NCBI GenBank assembly: GCA_021829055.1
Contig: JAJZCS010000006.1
Location: 1-19,709 of the forward strand
Direction of reading: 5' to 3'
DNA length: 19,709 bases
From: Pseudomonadota bacterium
GTDB taxonomy: Bacteria; Pseudomonadota; Alphaproteobacteria; Acetobacterales; Acetobacteraceae
Made by a program: the position numbers and the translations under genes. Shown here piece by piece: positions 8,112-18,947 of the stretch; within the stretch, counting starts at the first letter, position 1; each line of letters begins with the position of its first letter. The notes under the pieces are model-generated. The model did no database searches. It saw nothing but the letters and a program-made list of their open reading frames with translations, and was not told where the DNA came from.

Positions 8112-8278
8112 GGAGACATTGGGTGATGGGGCCACGGATGCGGTCGGCAATCATCCACAAGCCCGCGCTTCGTCCGCTTTTTGGCGGACCAGAAAGCTTG
8201 GGGCAGGGATCCTCCAATCCAGTGCGGTTGGGGCGAGCGGTGATCAGTGGTTATGGACGAGGAAATGGGCAGGCTAGC

Positions 8279-9217
8279 GTGACTAGGCCTCTGCTGATCC
8301 ATGACTGGCACGACGTGCCGGATTGCGCGCGGGCCGCCTCGATTGCCCTCGGCAATTTTGATGGGGTGCATCTTGGCCATCTCGACGTGTTGCGCGCCGC
8401 TCATACGGCCCGCCCCGACAGACCTCGCGCCGTGCTCAGCTTTTCTCCACATCCACGCGAGTTCTTTCGCCCCGATGACCCACCGTTTCGGCTGACCGTT
8501 GATTCCGAGCGCGCCGCCCAACTGGCCGTAAACGGTGTTGAGATCCTTTTCGAACTTACTTTCGATCGGGCCTTTTCGGAATTGAGTGCGACCGATTTCA
8601 TTAATGAAGTTCTGCATAAAGGGGTTGGGGCAACCCATTTGGCCTGTGGCGCTGATTTCGCATTCGGTCATCGGCGTGGCGGTGATGTATCCTTACTTGC
8701 GGCATGTACTGAACCGTTGGGAATTGGCTTGACAGTAGTGCCGCATCGGGCGGATTCAGAAGGCCCTATTTCATCTACTCGGATTCGACGCCTATTGCAG
8801 GATGGTTACCTTGAACGTGCTGCTCTCTTGCTTGGCCGGGCCCCAGCCATTCGCGGCACCGTAATACACGGTGATGCGCGGGGGCGGGCAATCGGCTATC
8901 CGACGGCCAATATTACTCTTGGCCGACATCTCGAACCTGCACGGGGTGTCTATGTCGTGACTGCAGAATTACGGGATGGCGTAAGAATTCCGGGAGTTGC
9001 CAACATCGGTCGCAGACCGACGGTAACTGCAGGAACGGAGTCATGCCTCGAGGTCCACCTGCTCGACTACGCGGGCGATTTATACGATCTGGAATTGACT
9101 GTAGAATTGCATCACTTCCTCCGCGAGGAGCGACGCTTCGGAAACATTTTAGCTCTCCGCGAACAAATCGGGAAAGACACAGCTACGGCACGGGAATGGT
9201 TCGCAGCGCGGATGTAA
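8279..9217 (+). CDS. ribF: Bifunctional riboflavin kinase / FAD synthetase
   Basis: A 312-residue cytoplasmic enzyme that makes FMN from riboflavin and then FAD. The FAD synthetase domain has ALGNFDGVHLGH (nucleotide-binding, about 23-34), then GADFAFGHRRGGD and SSTRIRRLL. The riboflavin kinase domain follows with GDARGRAIGYPTANI, GVYVVTAEL, GVANIGRRPT and the C-terminal EVHLLDY / FLREERRF region. The frame is open upstream to 8024, but the GTG at 8279 gives the normal family length and N-terminus; AGG lies a few bases before it. The gene faces rpmJ across a 13-base gap. No FMN riboswitch was recognised upstream. Confidence 0.95.
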   Translation: MTRPLLIHDWHDVPDCARAASIALGNFDGVHLGHLDVLRAAHTARPDRPRAVLSFSPHPREFFRPDDPPFRLTVDSERAAQLAVNGVEILFELTFDRAFSELSATDFINEVLHKGVGATHLACGADFAFGHRRGGDVSLLAACTEPLGIGLTVVPHRADSEGPISSTRIRRLLQDGYLERAALLLGRAPAIRGTVIHGDARGRAIGYPTANITLGRHLEPARGVYVVTAELRDGVRIPGVANIGRRPTVTAGTESCLEVHLLDYAGDLYDLELTVELHHFLREERRFGNILALREQIGKDTATAREWFAARM

Positions 9218-9230
9218 GGTTTGGCTCCGG

Positions 9231-9356
9231 TCAGCCCTGACGCGCCTTCATTCGCGGATTCTTCTTGTTAATAACATAGACTCGGCCGTGGCGCCGCACC
9301 ACACGGCAATTCTTGTCGCGTGTTTTGGCCGAGCGGAGAGAGTTGCGAATTTTCAT
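9231..9356 (-). CDS. rpmJ: Ribosomal protein L36, cysteine-poor (YkgO-like) type
   Basis: A 41-residue basic protein beginning [20 protein letters not shown] and ending [10 protein letters not shown], which is the standard alphaproteobacterial L36. Only one Cys (17) is present, so the zinc ribbon of the classical form is missing; this zinc-independent form is normal in alphaproteobacteria. It is a component of the large ribosomal subunit. The gene is monocistronic, points against ribF and has a likely promoter at 9430-9459. Confidence 0.95.
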   Translation of the reverse strand: MKIRNSLRSAKTRDKNCRVVRRHGRVYVINKKNPRMKARQG

Positions 9357-9429
9357 GGTCTCTAAACTTTGCTGCGGGGTCGAAGCCATTGGTTTGACGC
9401 AACACCTATAAGAAGGGTGTCGGCGGCGG

Positions 9430-9459
9430 CTTATGGATTATCCGAGACGCTGATGTCAA
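9430..9459 (-). promoter_or_regulatory. Likely sigma-70 promoter of rpmJ
   Basis: On the minus strand a perfect TTGACA (9454-9459) is followed after 18 bases by CATAAG (9430-9435, four of six matches). Transcription would start near 9423, leaving a leader of about 65 bases before the rpmJ ATG. Confidence 0.45.
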
Positions 9460-9603
9460 CCTTTGATCGGCTGCACGTGCTTTCGCCGCCCGCATTGACG
9501 CAGACCTGATCGCCTCGCATGAGTTTTCATGCACGGCTTAGGCTCGGCGAAATTCCAGTCGCCCGCCGGGCCACGAGTAGAGCGCTTGGGGGGCAGGAAG
9601 ACC

Positions 9604-10032
9604 ATGGGCAAACGGCATAAAGTTTCATCGGGACGGGTCGGCATGATGCTGACTTGTTTCTTGATGCTGACTCTGATCGGTGTGTTCGCGACGTATGCGA
9701 CGCCCATTCCCGCGATTCGGGGCATTCTAGCCGAACAGGCTCTGCTTCGGGCGGCTTCAGACGGCAATCCAGTGGCCATGCGTGCGGCGTTACACGCTGT
9801 CAAACCCGTGCTTGGCAGTTCCGCACAAAGGAAATTGTCGGCGCTGCCGGGCAACCCCGCCGGTCTGGAGGCGGCGGGCAAGCTGGTCGCTGTGGATACC
9901 CTCCGGGCTAGTGCACTCATATCCTATCGCAATCGCCTTCTTGTCATCGTCATCGGCATGTTAACCGGCTTGTTTGGTGTTGCCTTGCTCGGTATCGGAG
10001 AAGCTGTCAGTCCAGACCGCACCGAATTATGA
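9604..10032 (+). CDS. Small membrane protein, function unknown
   Basis: A 142-residue protein with two hydrophobic segments, at about 14-32 (LTCFLMLTLIGVFATYA) and 111-131 (RLLVIVIGMLTGLFGVALLG), joined by a roughly 75-residue segment rich in Ala and Leu. The likely arrangement is two inner-membrane helices with the middle part in the periplasm. I do not recognise a family with a known function. The ATG at 9604 is chosen because AGGAAG lies five bases before it; an upstream start at 9529 adds a region without a matching site. It ends 18 bases before the aminotransferase gene, so the two are probably co-transcribed. Confidence 0.75.
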   Translation: MGKRHKVSSGRVGMMLTCFLMLTLIGVFATYATPIPAIRGILAEQALLRAASDGNPVAMRAALHAVKPVLGSSAQRKLSALPGNPAGLEAAGKLVAVDTLRASALISYRNRLLVIVIGMLTGLFGVALLGIGEAVSPDRTEL

Positions 10033-10050
10033 TGGGAAAGGAACCTTGCC

Positions 10051-10944
10051 ATGACCCGGATTGCATATGTCAATGGCCGCTATATGCCGCACCGCAAGGC
10101 TGCCGTGCATATTGAGGACCGGGGCTATCAGTTTGGGGATGGCGTTTACGAAGTCTTGCCAATCCAGAACGGCATTCCAATCGACGCCGATCTACATTTT
10201 TTCCGCCTCGCACGGAGCCTTCACGAACTGTCGATAGTCATGCGGATGGCTGAACGATCCCTCCGCGCGATCGTGGCCAATGTCATTCGAGAAAACCGCG
10301 TGCAAAACGGTATCGTTTACGTGCAGATTACCCGTGGCGTTGCTAGACGCGATCATGCGTTTCCAAAGCTTGCTAAGCCAACTGTCGTCGTCACCGCTCG
10401 GCACGGTCCGTCGCTGCCCGAAGATGTGGAATTCTGGGCAGCAACGGCAGTGACGGTTCCTGATATTCGCTGGGGGCGCTGCGATATTAAGTCGATCAAT
10501 TTGTTACCTAATGTTCTCGCCAAGCAAGCTGCTCGTGAAGCGGGGGCCTACGAAGCAATTTTAATAGGTTTGGACGATATCGTTATGGAGGGTTCAGCCA
10601 GCAATGTCTGGATTGTCAACGCGGATGGCGCGCTTCAGACTCGTCCGCTAGACAATCATATTCTTCCTGGCTGTACTCGCGCCGCACTGACCGAGCTTCT
10701 GGCCGAGACGAATATTGTTTTTTCCGAGCGCGCCTTTTCTCGCAAGGCGCTGACAGGCGCGCGTGAAGTCTTTCTCACAGGTGCTACTGCACTTGTCAAA
10801 CCCATTACGGCGATTGACGGCAATCCTGTTGCTGATGGAGCCGTGGGAACGGTCACCCGCCGATTGTTTGATCTGTTCATCGCTCATGTCGATCGGCAGG
10901 TTCGTTCGAAGCTTCAATCCGATTTCAGCAGGGGGGCGATGTGA
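10051..10944 (+). CDS. dat: D-amino-acid (D-alanine) aminotransferase
   Basis: A 297-residue class IV PLP aminotransferase that interconverts D-alanine, D-glutamate and their keto acids, supplying D-amino acids for peptidoglycan. Diagnostic blocks are [15 protein letters not shown] (22-36), [12 protein letters not shown] (94-105), [17 protein letters not shown] with the PLP-binding Lys 147, and the EGSASN motif with Glu 180. The combination fits D-amino-acid rather than branched-chain transaminases. A 16-residue tail after the usual C-terminus (RQVRSKL...) runs up to pyrH. AAGGAA lies 8 bases before the ATG. The stop overlaps the pyrH ATG by one base (TGATG). Confidence 0.92.
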   Translation: MTRIAYVNGRYMPHRKAAVHIEDRGYQFGDGVYEVLPIQNGIPIDADLHFFRLARSLHELSIVMRMAERSLRAIVANVIRENRVQNGIVYVQITRGVARRDHAFPKLAKPTVVVTARHGPSLPEDVEFWAATAVTVPDIRWGRCDIKSINLLPNVLAKQAAREAGAYEAILIGLDDIVMEGSASNVWIVNADGALQTRPLDNHILPGCTRAALTELLAETNIVFSERAFSRKALTGAREVFLTGATALVKPITAIDGNPVADGAVGTVTRRLFDLFIAHVDRQVRSKLQSDFSRGAM

Positions 10945-11696
10945 TGGGCGTTGATCCGCGTTATCATCGAGTGCTGCTAAAGGTTTCCGGTGAGGCGTTG
11001 ATGGGGGAACGCGATTATGGCCTTGATACCGAGACTGTCGCAGCTATTGCGCATGACGTGCGCGATGTCACAGCAATGGGTGTGGAAGTATGCCTAGTGA
11101 TTGGCGGCGGCAACATTTTCCGCGGGATCTCTGGCGCTGCCGGAGGGATGGATCGCGCTCAAGCGGACTACATCGGCATGCTGGCCACAGTGATGAATGC
11201 GCTTGCCATGCAGTCTGCACTTGAGAAGTGCGGTGTAGCCACGCGTGTTCAGTCTGCCATTCCGATGTCTGCGGTATGTGAACCTTATATTCGGCGGCGA
11301 GCAGAACGCCACATGGAGAAAGGCAGGGTTGTAATCTTTGCTGCGGGTACCGGAAATCCGTTTTTTACCACTGATACTGCCGCCGCCTTGCGCGCAACCG
11401 AGATGAAGTGCGACGTTCTCCTCAAAGGAACGCAGGTTGATGGGGTCTACTCCGCCGATCCACGCAAATATGCGACCGCAGAACGTTATCAGGAACTGAC
11501 TTATCTCGACGTGTTGGCGCGTGATCTCGGAGTGATGGATGCGGCGGCGATCAGTATCGCACGCGAGAACAATCTGCCGATCGTTGTGTTCAATATCCGT
11601 GCGCCTGGTGCTTTCGCATCGGTCATGCGTGGGGAAGGACGATATACCCGGATCATAGAACAGCCTGCCCAATCCAATAGTGCTGAGAGGACGTGA
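10944..11696 (+). CDS. pyrH: UMP kinase
   Basis: A 250-residue hexameric kinase of the amino-acid-kinase fold that phosphorylates UMP to UDP, the committed step for pyrimidine nucleotides and UDP-sugars. Visible blocks are [12 protein letters not shown] (10-21), [12 protein letters not shown], the UMP-binding [32 protein letters not shown], and the ATP-binding [15 protein letters not shown]. Two starts are possible, a GTG at 10941 and an ATG at 10944; the ATG is preferred and overlaps the dat stop. A G-rich run (GGGGGG) serves as ribosome-binding site inside the end of dat. It is the first gene of the conserved pyrH-frr-uppS-cdsA-dxr-rseP run. Confidence 0.97.
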   Translation: MGVDPRYHRVLLKVSGEALMGERDYGLDTETVAAIAHDVRDVTAMGVEVCLVIGGGNIFRGISGAAGGMDRAQADYIGMLATVMNALAMQSALEKCGVATRVQSAIPMSAVCEPYIRRRAERHMEKGRVVIFAAGTGNPFFTTDTAAALRATEMKCDVLLKGTQVDGVYSADPRKYATAERYQELTYLDVLARDLGVMDAAAISIARENNLPIVVFNIRAPGAFASVMRGEGRYTRIIEQPAQSNSAERT

Positions 11697-11701
11697 CCCA
11701 C

Positions 11702-12262
11702 ATGGAACTCGTGACACTCATCGATGATCTGACGCGGCGGATGGATGGTGCCATCGAAACATTGAAGCGCGAATTTGGGGGGTTGCGCACTGGTCGCGCC
11801 AGCCCTGCACTGCTCGATCCAATCCGGGTCGAGGCTTATGGCCAAACCATGCCGCTAAATCAGGTGTCGACAATGGCGGCCTCGGAAGCGCGTATGCTAA
11901 CGGTTCAGGTCTGGGACCGCTCCATGGTCAACTCCGTGGTCGCGGCGATCCGGGATAGCGGCCTCGGGTTGAATCCTCAGCCGGACGGCCAGCTCGTGCG
12001 TGTGCCGTTGCCTGTGCTCACTGCCGAGCGGCGCTCCGAGCTGGCTAAGGCTGCCGGGAAATACGCGGAGGCAACGCGAGTCGCTGTGCGTGCGGTTCGA
12101 CGTGATGGCATGGAACAAGTCAAGGCGCTGGAAAAGAAACATGAGGTCGGAGAAGATTTGGGGCGCGACTGGGCAGACCAGATCCAAAGACTTACCGATG
12201 CCATGATCAAACGGATTGATGAAATGCTGCTCGAGAAGGAAAAGGACATCAGGCAGGTTTGA
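11702..12262 (+). CDS. frr: Ribosome recycling factor
   Basis: A 186-residue protein that, with EF-G, splits post-termination ribosomes. The long helical domain and family blocks are clear: GGLRTGRASPALLDPI near 25-40, YGQTMPLNQVS, the LTVQVWDRSMV stretch, NPQPDGQLVRVPLP, and the C-terminal helix with ALEKKHEVGEDLGRDW. Length matches the family. The ATG at 11702 follows an AGAGGA by about ten bases; a GTG at 11693 overlaps the pyrH stop but has the Shine-Dalgarno too close. It ends in a TGATG overlap with uppS. Confidence 0.97.
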   Translation: MELVTLIDDLTRRMDGAIETLKREFGGLRTGRASPALLDPIRVEAYGQTMPLNQVSTMAASEARMLTVQVWDRSMVNSVVAAIRDSGLGLNPQPDGQLVRVPLPVLTAERRSELAKAAGKYAEATRVAVRAVRRDGMEQVKALEKKHEVGEDLGRDWADQIQRLTDAMIKRIDEMLLEKEKDIRQV

Positions 12263-13065
12263 TGGGTATCATCGATCGACAGCTTCCGGAAGCCGGTATT
12301 CCGCGCCATGTTGCTATTATTATGGATGGTAACGGTCGTTGGGCGTCGCGCCATGGTTTGCCTCGAGCGGCCGGCCATCGGGAAGGAGCGCGGGCTGTGC
12401 GGCGGACGATCGAGGCTGCGATCGAGTGTGGCATCGAATGGATGACGCTATTCGCGTTTTCTTCGGAAAACTGGCGACGACCAAAGGACGAGGTGGCGGA
12501 CCTTACTTTCCTGCTTCGGCATTACCTGCGTAGTGCAATAGACGAGTTGTGTGCGCGCGGCGTACGACTGAGGGTAATAGGTGAGCGTGACCGGTTTGGC
12601 CCGAGCCTGCGTGATGAATTGGCGTCGGCAGAAATCCGAACTTCGTCCAACACCAAATTCAACTTGGTGATGGCGCTTTCCTATGGTTCCCGCGCCGAGC
12701 TGGTGCAAGCGGCAAGACGAGTTGCAGAAGCTGTCCGCATGCAAGAACTCGATTCGGCACAACTCGATGAGGCTGCATTTGCTGCTTATCTTACGACGAC
12801 TGGCATGCCGGATCCGGATTTGATCATTCGCACCAGCGGTGAGAAGCGCCTGTCGAATTTTTTATTGTGGCAGGCGGCATACGCCGAATTGGTTTTTGTG
12901 GAGACGTTGTGGCCGGACTTTGATGCTCCTCATCTGGCGGCCGCTTTGGTCGAATACCGCCAGAGAGAGCGACGGTTCGGCGTTAGGCCCGTTGGCTCTG
13001 CGGATCAGGCTAGGGACAATTCTGGCTCGAATCCCGAAGATCAGACGGTCGGCATACGGCGATGA
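12262..13065 (+). CDS. uppS: Undecaprenyl diphosphate synthase (cis-prenyltransferase)
   Basis: A 267-residue enzyme that condenses isopentenyl diphosphates with farnesyl diphosphate to give undecaprenyl diphosphate, the carrier lipid for peptidoglycan. MDGNGRWA (21-28, catalytic Asp 22), a TLFAFSSENWRRP block, and the C-terminal DLIIRTSGEKRLSNFLLWQ and LWPDF blocks identify it. The last 25 or so residues (after the RRFGVRP region) are a polar, probably disordered tail. The ATG at 12262 overlaps the frr stop, with an AGGCAGG just upstream. Confidence 0.97.
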   Translation: MGIIDRQLPEAGIPRHVAIIMDGNGRWASRHGLPRAAGHREGARAVRRTIEAAIECGIEWMTLFAFSSENWRRPKDEVADLTFLLRHYLRSAIDELCARGVRLRVIGERDRFGPSLRDELASAEIRTSSNTKFNLVMALSYGSRAELVQAARRVAEAVRMQELDSAQLDEAAFAAYLTTTGMPDPDLIIRTSGEKRLSNFLLWQAAYAELVFVETLWPDFDAPHLAAALVEYRQRERRFGVRPVGSADQARDNSGSNPEDQTVGIRR

Positions 13066-13784
13066 GCATTGCTTCGGCACGGCACGACATGTGGAGTGAT
13101 CTTAGAATTCGTGCACTTTCGGCAGCAGTGCTCGTCCCGCCGGTGCTACTTGCTTTAATCGTTGGCGGCTGGCTTTGGCTTGCCTTGGTGCTAATTGCCT
13201 TCGTGATTCTTGTATTCGAATGGTATGGTCTCGCTTCGCGGGTGGCAGCACCCAATCGGACGACCTTCTTAGGTTGTGGTATTATCTATGCCGGGGTGCC
13301 GGCGGTCGCACTGGTCTGGCTGCGAGAGTGCCATGACCGCGGTGCGGCAAATGTTTTGTTTGTCATCACAGTTGTGTGGGCAAGTGACATCGGTGCTTAT
13401 TTAATCGGCCGATTGGTCGGTGGCGCTAAACTCGCTCCCGCCATTTCGCCGGCCAAGACGGTGAGCGGAGCACTTGGCGGCCTAGGATTCGGTGTTCTTG
13501 CTGGATTGGCTGTGGCGCGCGGCGTCGCGCCAGTCACGGCACTCGAGGCGATTGCAACTACCCTGATTGCAGGTGTGATCAGCATCTCTGCAACAATGGG
13601 CGACCTTGCCGAATCAGCAATCAAGCGCAGGCTCGATATCAAGGATTCGGGCCGCTTGATCCCCGGTCACGGCGGAGCGTTCGACCGCTTGGACGGGCTA
13701 CTGGTCGCAGCTCCTGTGGCTGCTGCGATCGCCTGGGTTGGCACAATCATATCCTGCGACGTAAAAGTCCCACTATGGTATTGA
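13062..13784 (+). CDS. cdsA: Phosphatidate cytidylyltransferase
   Basis: A 240-residue polytopic inner-membrane enzyme that makes CDP-diacylglycerol from phosphatidic acid and CTP, the branch point to all phospholipids. The CDS signature is complete near the C-terminus: SAIKRRLDIKDSGRLIPGHG followed by GAFDRLDG. The rest is mostly hydrophobic, with about six or more membrane segments and the ASDIGAYLIGR block typical of the family. It is shorter than the E. coli enzyme but normal for alphaproteobacteria. The ATG overlaps the uppS stop (ATGA), and the 3' end overlaps dxr by ten bases. Confidence 0.96.
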   Translation: MSIASARHDMWSDLRIRALSAAVLVPPVLLALIVGGWLWLALVLIAFVILVFEWYGLASRVAAPNRTTFLGCGIIYAGVPAVALVWLRECHDRGAANVLFVITVVWASDIGAYLIGRLVGGAKLAPAISPAKTVSGALGGLGFGVLAGLAVARGVAPVTALEAIATTLIAGVISISATMGDLAESAIKRRLDIKDSGRLIPGHGGAFDRLDGLLVAAPVAAAIAWVGTIISCDVKVPLWY

Positions 13785-14989
13785 AATCGCAAAGGGCCGG
13801 AACGCTTGGGACCGGATCAGTTAGGACGGTATCAATTCTTGGGTCTACCGGGAGCGTTGGCACTCAAACTATTGATCTCCTACGAGCTAACCCCGAGCGA
13901 TATCAGGTTCGAGCCTTGGTTGCAGGTGGCAATGCCACTCTTTTGGCCGAGCAAGCAAAGCTGCTTCGGCCGGAAGTTGCGGTGATCGCTGATGAAGCAG
14001 CTCTGCCGGCATTGCGGGCTGCCCTTGCTGAGACCGGGATTTGTATAGCTGCCGGTCGCGCTGCTGTGATTGAGGCGGCCGGCCTTCCGGTAGACTGGGT
14101 GATGGCCGCGATCACCGGGATCGCGGGATTGGAGCCAACGCTTGCGGCGATCCGAAACGGAACCGCCGTCGCTCTGGCGAACAAGGAGGCCCTCGTGTCT
14201 GCCGGGGATGTGTTTCTGCGCGCCGCTCATGATGCCGAAGCCACTCTGCTGCCTGTTGATTCCGAGCATAACGCCATTTTTCAGGCGCTGGCCGACGGCA
14301 ATCGTCATTCGCTCGAGAAAATTGTGCTTACTGCATCCGGAGGCCCCTTCCGTACCGCGAGCCTCGCTGAAATGAGGGACGCGACCCCGGAACGTGCGCT
14401 TAGACACCCTACATGGTCAATGGGCACGAAAATCTCGATTGATTCAGCAACTTTATTCAACAAAGGTTTGGAAGTAATAGAGGCGGCGCGGCTATTTGAC
14501 CTCGCAGAGTCGGAGATCGAGGTGCTGGTGCATCCTCAATCCGTGATCCACGGTATGGTCTGTTATCGCGATGGCAGTGTGCTTGCACAGCTGGGTGCAC
14601 CCGATATGCGCATTCCGATTGCGCATGCGCTGGCGTGGCCGTGTCGTCTGTCCACGGTATCGCCGCGGTTGGATCTAGCTGCGATTGGGCGCTTGGAGTT
14701 TTACCAACCTGACAGCAAGAAATTTCCGGCCCTTCGCCTAGCTCGAGAAGCATTGTCTGCTGGGCAGGGGGCTGCGTGCGTTCTTAACGCAGCCAATGAG
14801 ATTGCTGTGTCTGCCTTTCTCGATCGACGCATTGGTTTCCTAGCGATTGCCGCATTGGTGGAGGCGGTACTGGACCATCTTGGTGCGCCACCTATTACGG
14901 ATATCAAAGCGGTTCTGGATCTGGATGCAGAAGCAAGACGGATTGCCGCCTCAAAATTGCCCGTCGTTGCTTCCGTTCCCGCCTGCTGA
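13775..14989 (+). CDS. dxr: 1-deoxy-D-xylulose 5-phosphate reductoisomerase
   Basis: A 404-residue cytoplasmic enzyme of the MEP isoprenoid pathway, converting DXP to MEP with NADPH. The NADPH-binding GSTGSVG is at 23-29, NKEAL at 136-140, and the metal-binding VDSEHNA at 161-167 (Asp 162, Glu 164). TASGGPF, WSMGTKISIDSATLFNKGLE and HPQSVIHGMV follow in the usual order. The isoprenoids it helps make feed the UppS reaction encoded two genes upstream. The ATG at 13775 lies within the end of cdsA; the first 17 residues before the Rossmann motif are variable, so a slightly later start is possible. Confidence 0.97.
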   Translation: MVLKSQRAGTLGTGSVRTVSILGSTGSVGTQTIDLLRANPERYQVRALVAGGNATLLAEQAKLLRPEVAVIADEAALPALRAALAETGICIAAGRAAVIEAAGLPVDWVMAAITGIAGLEPTLAAIRNGTAVALANKEALVSAGDVFLRAAHDAEATLLPVDSEHNAIFQALADGNRHSLEKIVLTASGGPFRTASLAEMRDATPERALRHPTWSMGTKISIDSATLFNKGLEVIEAARLFDLAESEIEVLVHPQSVIHGMVCYRDGSVLAQLGAPDMRIPIAHALAWPCRLSTVSPRLDLAAIGRLEFYQPDSKKFPALRLAREALSAGQGAACVLNAANEIAVSAFLDRRIGFLAIAALVEAVLDHLGAPPITDIKAVLDLDAEARRIAASKLPVVASVPAC

Positions 14990-15004
14990 GCTAATGGTAC
15001 CCTG

Positions 15005-17246
<2,242 letters not shown>

Positions 17247-17291
17247 CCTATAGTGAGGAAAGGGAGCGGAACTTTCTTTGTCTTCGATAGG
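17247..17291 (+). other. Nested inverted repeats between ilvC and cysK
   Basis: Right after the ilvC stop, outer arms CCTAT (17247-17251) and ATAGG (17287-17291) enclose an inner stem of seven to eight pairs (17255-17262 with 17272-17279, including G-U pairs) and a nine-base loop. The outer right arm overlaps the start of the cysK ribosome-binding site (AGGAGAGG). There is only a short pyrimidine run after the inner stem, so termination would be weak. Confidence 0.3.
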
Positions 17292-17302
17292 AGAGGCGCC
17301 GA

Positions 17303-18235
17303 ATGCGAATTGCTAAGGACATAACCGAACTGGTTGGCCATACTCCACTTGTTCGGATTAACCGAATCGCTGCGGGGTTGCCTGCGCGGATCGTTGCAAA
17401 GCTTGAGTTTTTCAATCCGGCAAACTCAGTCAAAGACCGGATTGGGGTGGCGATGATTGAGGCGGCGGAACGTGAAGGGCTGATCGACGAACACAGCACT
17501 ATTGTGGAGCCAACATCTGGCAACACCGGTATAGCACTTGCAATGGTTTGCGCTGCCCGTGGGTATCGGTGCATTCTTACGATGCCTGAAACCATGAGTA
17601 AGGAACGTCGAGCCGTGCTTCGTGCGTATGGCGCAGAGCTCGTGCTCACACCCGGTTCGGAAGGCATCGCCGGCGCGATCCGCGTTGCTGAAGAGATTGT
17701 TGCGTTAAATCCTGACCATTTTATGCCACAGCAATTCATGAACGGCGCTAATCCGGAGGTCCACAGACGTACGACCGCCGAAGAAATCTGGCGGGATACT
17801 GATGGCGCAGCTGATATTCTGATTTCGGGTGTCGGGACGGGTGGAACAATCACAGGCGTGGGTGCCCTTATCAAGGCCCGTAAACCGAGCTTTCGATGCA
17901 TTGCAGTTGAGCCTGACTCGTCGCCAGTGTTGTCCGGAGGTAGTAAGGGGCCGCACATGATTCAGGGGATCGGGGCCGGCTTTATACCGGATGTTCTGGA
18001 CATGGATCTGGTCGATGAAGTCGTGCGTGTCACCAATGATGATGCTTTTGTGATGGCTCGTCGAGCGGCTCGTGAAGAAGGTCTGCTGGTAGGGATCTCT
18101 TCGGGAGCTGCGCTTTGGGCTGCAGTCGAGGTGGCAAAGCGCCCAGATAACGCAGGGAAACTGATCGTCGCAATTGTTCCGTCTTACGGGGAACGCTATC
18201 TTTCCACACCGCTTTTCGCAGGGCTGACTGATTGA
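17303..18235 (+). CDS. cysK: Cysteine synthase (O-acetylserine sulfhydrylase A)
   Basis: A 310-residue PLP enzyme that makes cysteine from O-acetylserine and sulfide. The PLP Lys is 44 in NSVKDR, the substrate loop TSGNTG is at 71-76, the phosphate-binding GTGGT near 178-182 and SSG at 266-268. Length and motif spacing match CysK rather than CysM or cystathionine beta-synthase. The ATG at 17303 has AGGAGAGG seven bases before it, the strongest ribosome-binding site in this part of the window. It lies 56 bases after ilvC, and its stop overlaps the dedA start. Confidence 0.95.
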   Translation: MRIAKDITELVGHTPLVRINRIAAGLPARIVAKLEFFNPANSVKDRIGVAMIEAAEREGLIDEHSTIVEPTSGNTGIALAMVCAARGYRCILTMPETMSKERRAVLRAYGAELVLTPGSEGIAGAIRVAEEIVALNPDHFMPQQFMNGANPEVHRRTTAEEIWRDTDGAADILISGVGTGGTITGVGALIKARKPSFRCIAVEPDSSPVLSGGSKGPHMIQGIGAGFIPDVLDMDLVDEVVRVTNDDAFVMARRAAREEGLLVGISSGAALWAAVEVAKRPDNAGKLIVAIVPSYGERYLSTPLFAGLTD

Positions 18236-18858
18236 CTGTATCGTTTATAGCCGCGATCATCGCGGCGATTTCTGCGTTCGGCTATGTTGGGATCGCGTTG
18301 TTGATGGCCATTGAATCCGCATGTATTCCATTGCCGTCCGAAGTTATCTTGACGTTTTCCGGATATCTTGTTTTTAACCATCGTTTTACGCTGCTTGGGG
18401 TGACGCTTGCAGGGACTGTTGGCTGCAACTTGGGCTCCACGTTAGCGTACTGGGTTGGTGGTTGGGGCGGGCGACCCTTGGTGGCACGCTATGGCCGCAT
18501 TATTCTTCTTGATTGGAAGGAGCTCTTAAGAATTGAGCGGTTTTTCCAACGTTATGGTTCTCTGACAGTCTTGATCGGCCGAATGTTGCCGATTGTACGC
18601 ACCTATATCGCGTTTCCCGCAGGTATGGCCAGGATGAACCTGGCCAAATTCCAGTTGTACACATTTGCTGGATCCTTGCCTTGGTGCTTTGCATTAGCCT
18701 ATGCGGGCATGATTTTCGGTCGCCAGTGGCATTCGCATTCGATGCTTAGTACCTCAATGCGTGATTTTACTGTTATTGTCATAGGTGGACTGCTGTTTGC
18801 AGGGGCGTGGTATGCTCGTCGACTTTGGTACAATCGAATTGCCGGGGAGGTGCGGTAA
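18232..18858 (+). CDS. DedA family membrane protein
   Basis: A 208-residue polytopic inner-membrane protein of the DedA/VTT family, which includes flippases for undecaprenyl phosphate and phospholipids. The N-terminal block [19 protein letters not shown] (about 28-46) and the conserved [20 protein letters not shown] (about 116-135), with its Arg and Pro residues, are present, and W appears soon after as expected. The start is a TTG at 18232 sharing bases with the cysK stop (TTGA); no ATG fits, and an AGGG lies about ten bases upstream. Location beyond cysK suggests co-transcription. The substrate is inferred from the family only. Confidence 0.92.
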   Translation: MTVSFIAAIIAAISAFGYVGIALLMAIESACIPLPSEVILTFSGYLVFNHRFTLLGVTLAGTVGCNLGSTLAYWVGGWGGRPLVARYGRIILLDWKELLRIERFFQRYGSLTVLIGRMLPIVRTYIAFPAGMARMNLAKFQLYTFAGSLPWCFALAYAGMIFGRQWHSHSMLSTSMRDFTVIVIGGLLFAGAWYARRLWYNRIAGEVR

Positions 18859-18947
18859 TTATTTATGCTTTGAGCGCGAGTGCTGACGGTTTCGTTGTCG
18901 CCGCTGTGCACGCCAGTTCCAGTTCAAACGACGTTCGTATCGTACGA

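Larger units (their letters stand above)
7451..8278. other. Gene-poor interval with GC-rich inverted repeats
   Basis: About 830 bases between the divergent DUF1285 and ribF genes hold no protein I can recognise. The left third (7451-7700) is relatively AT-rich. The right part (about 7900-8200) is GC-rich, open in several frames on both strands, and carries inverted repeats: 7925-7931 with 7946-7952, 7994-7999 with 8008-8013, 8061-8069 with 8103-8111, and 8172-8177 with 8184-8189. The longest reading frame (7708-8277, plus) gives a Cys- and Arg-rich product without family resemblance. A structured RNA, a long leader of ribF, or a decayed gene are all possible. Confidence 0.5.

Noticed and set aside
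7708..8277. A 189-codon plus-strand frame before ribF
   Set aside because: The product is Cys- and Arg-rich, without a domain, signal or conserved pattern, and other frames on both strands are equally open over the same stretch. I see no ribosome-binding site that favours it strongly.
8024..8278. An 85-residue N-terminal extension of RibF
   Set aside because: The FAD synthetase domain starts right after the GTG at 8279 and gives the usual length; the extension has no resemblance to RibF proteins.
8140..8278. FMN riboswitch before ribF
   Set aside because: Fragments such as GGGGCAGGG and AAGCCCGCG occur, but in the wrong order and without the conserved GGCGGT and paired arms of the RFN element.
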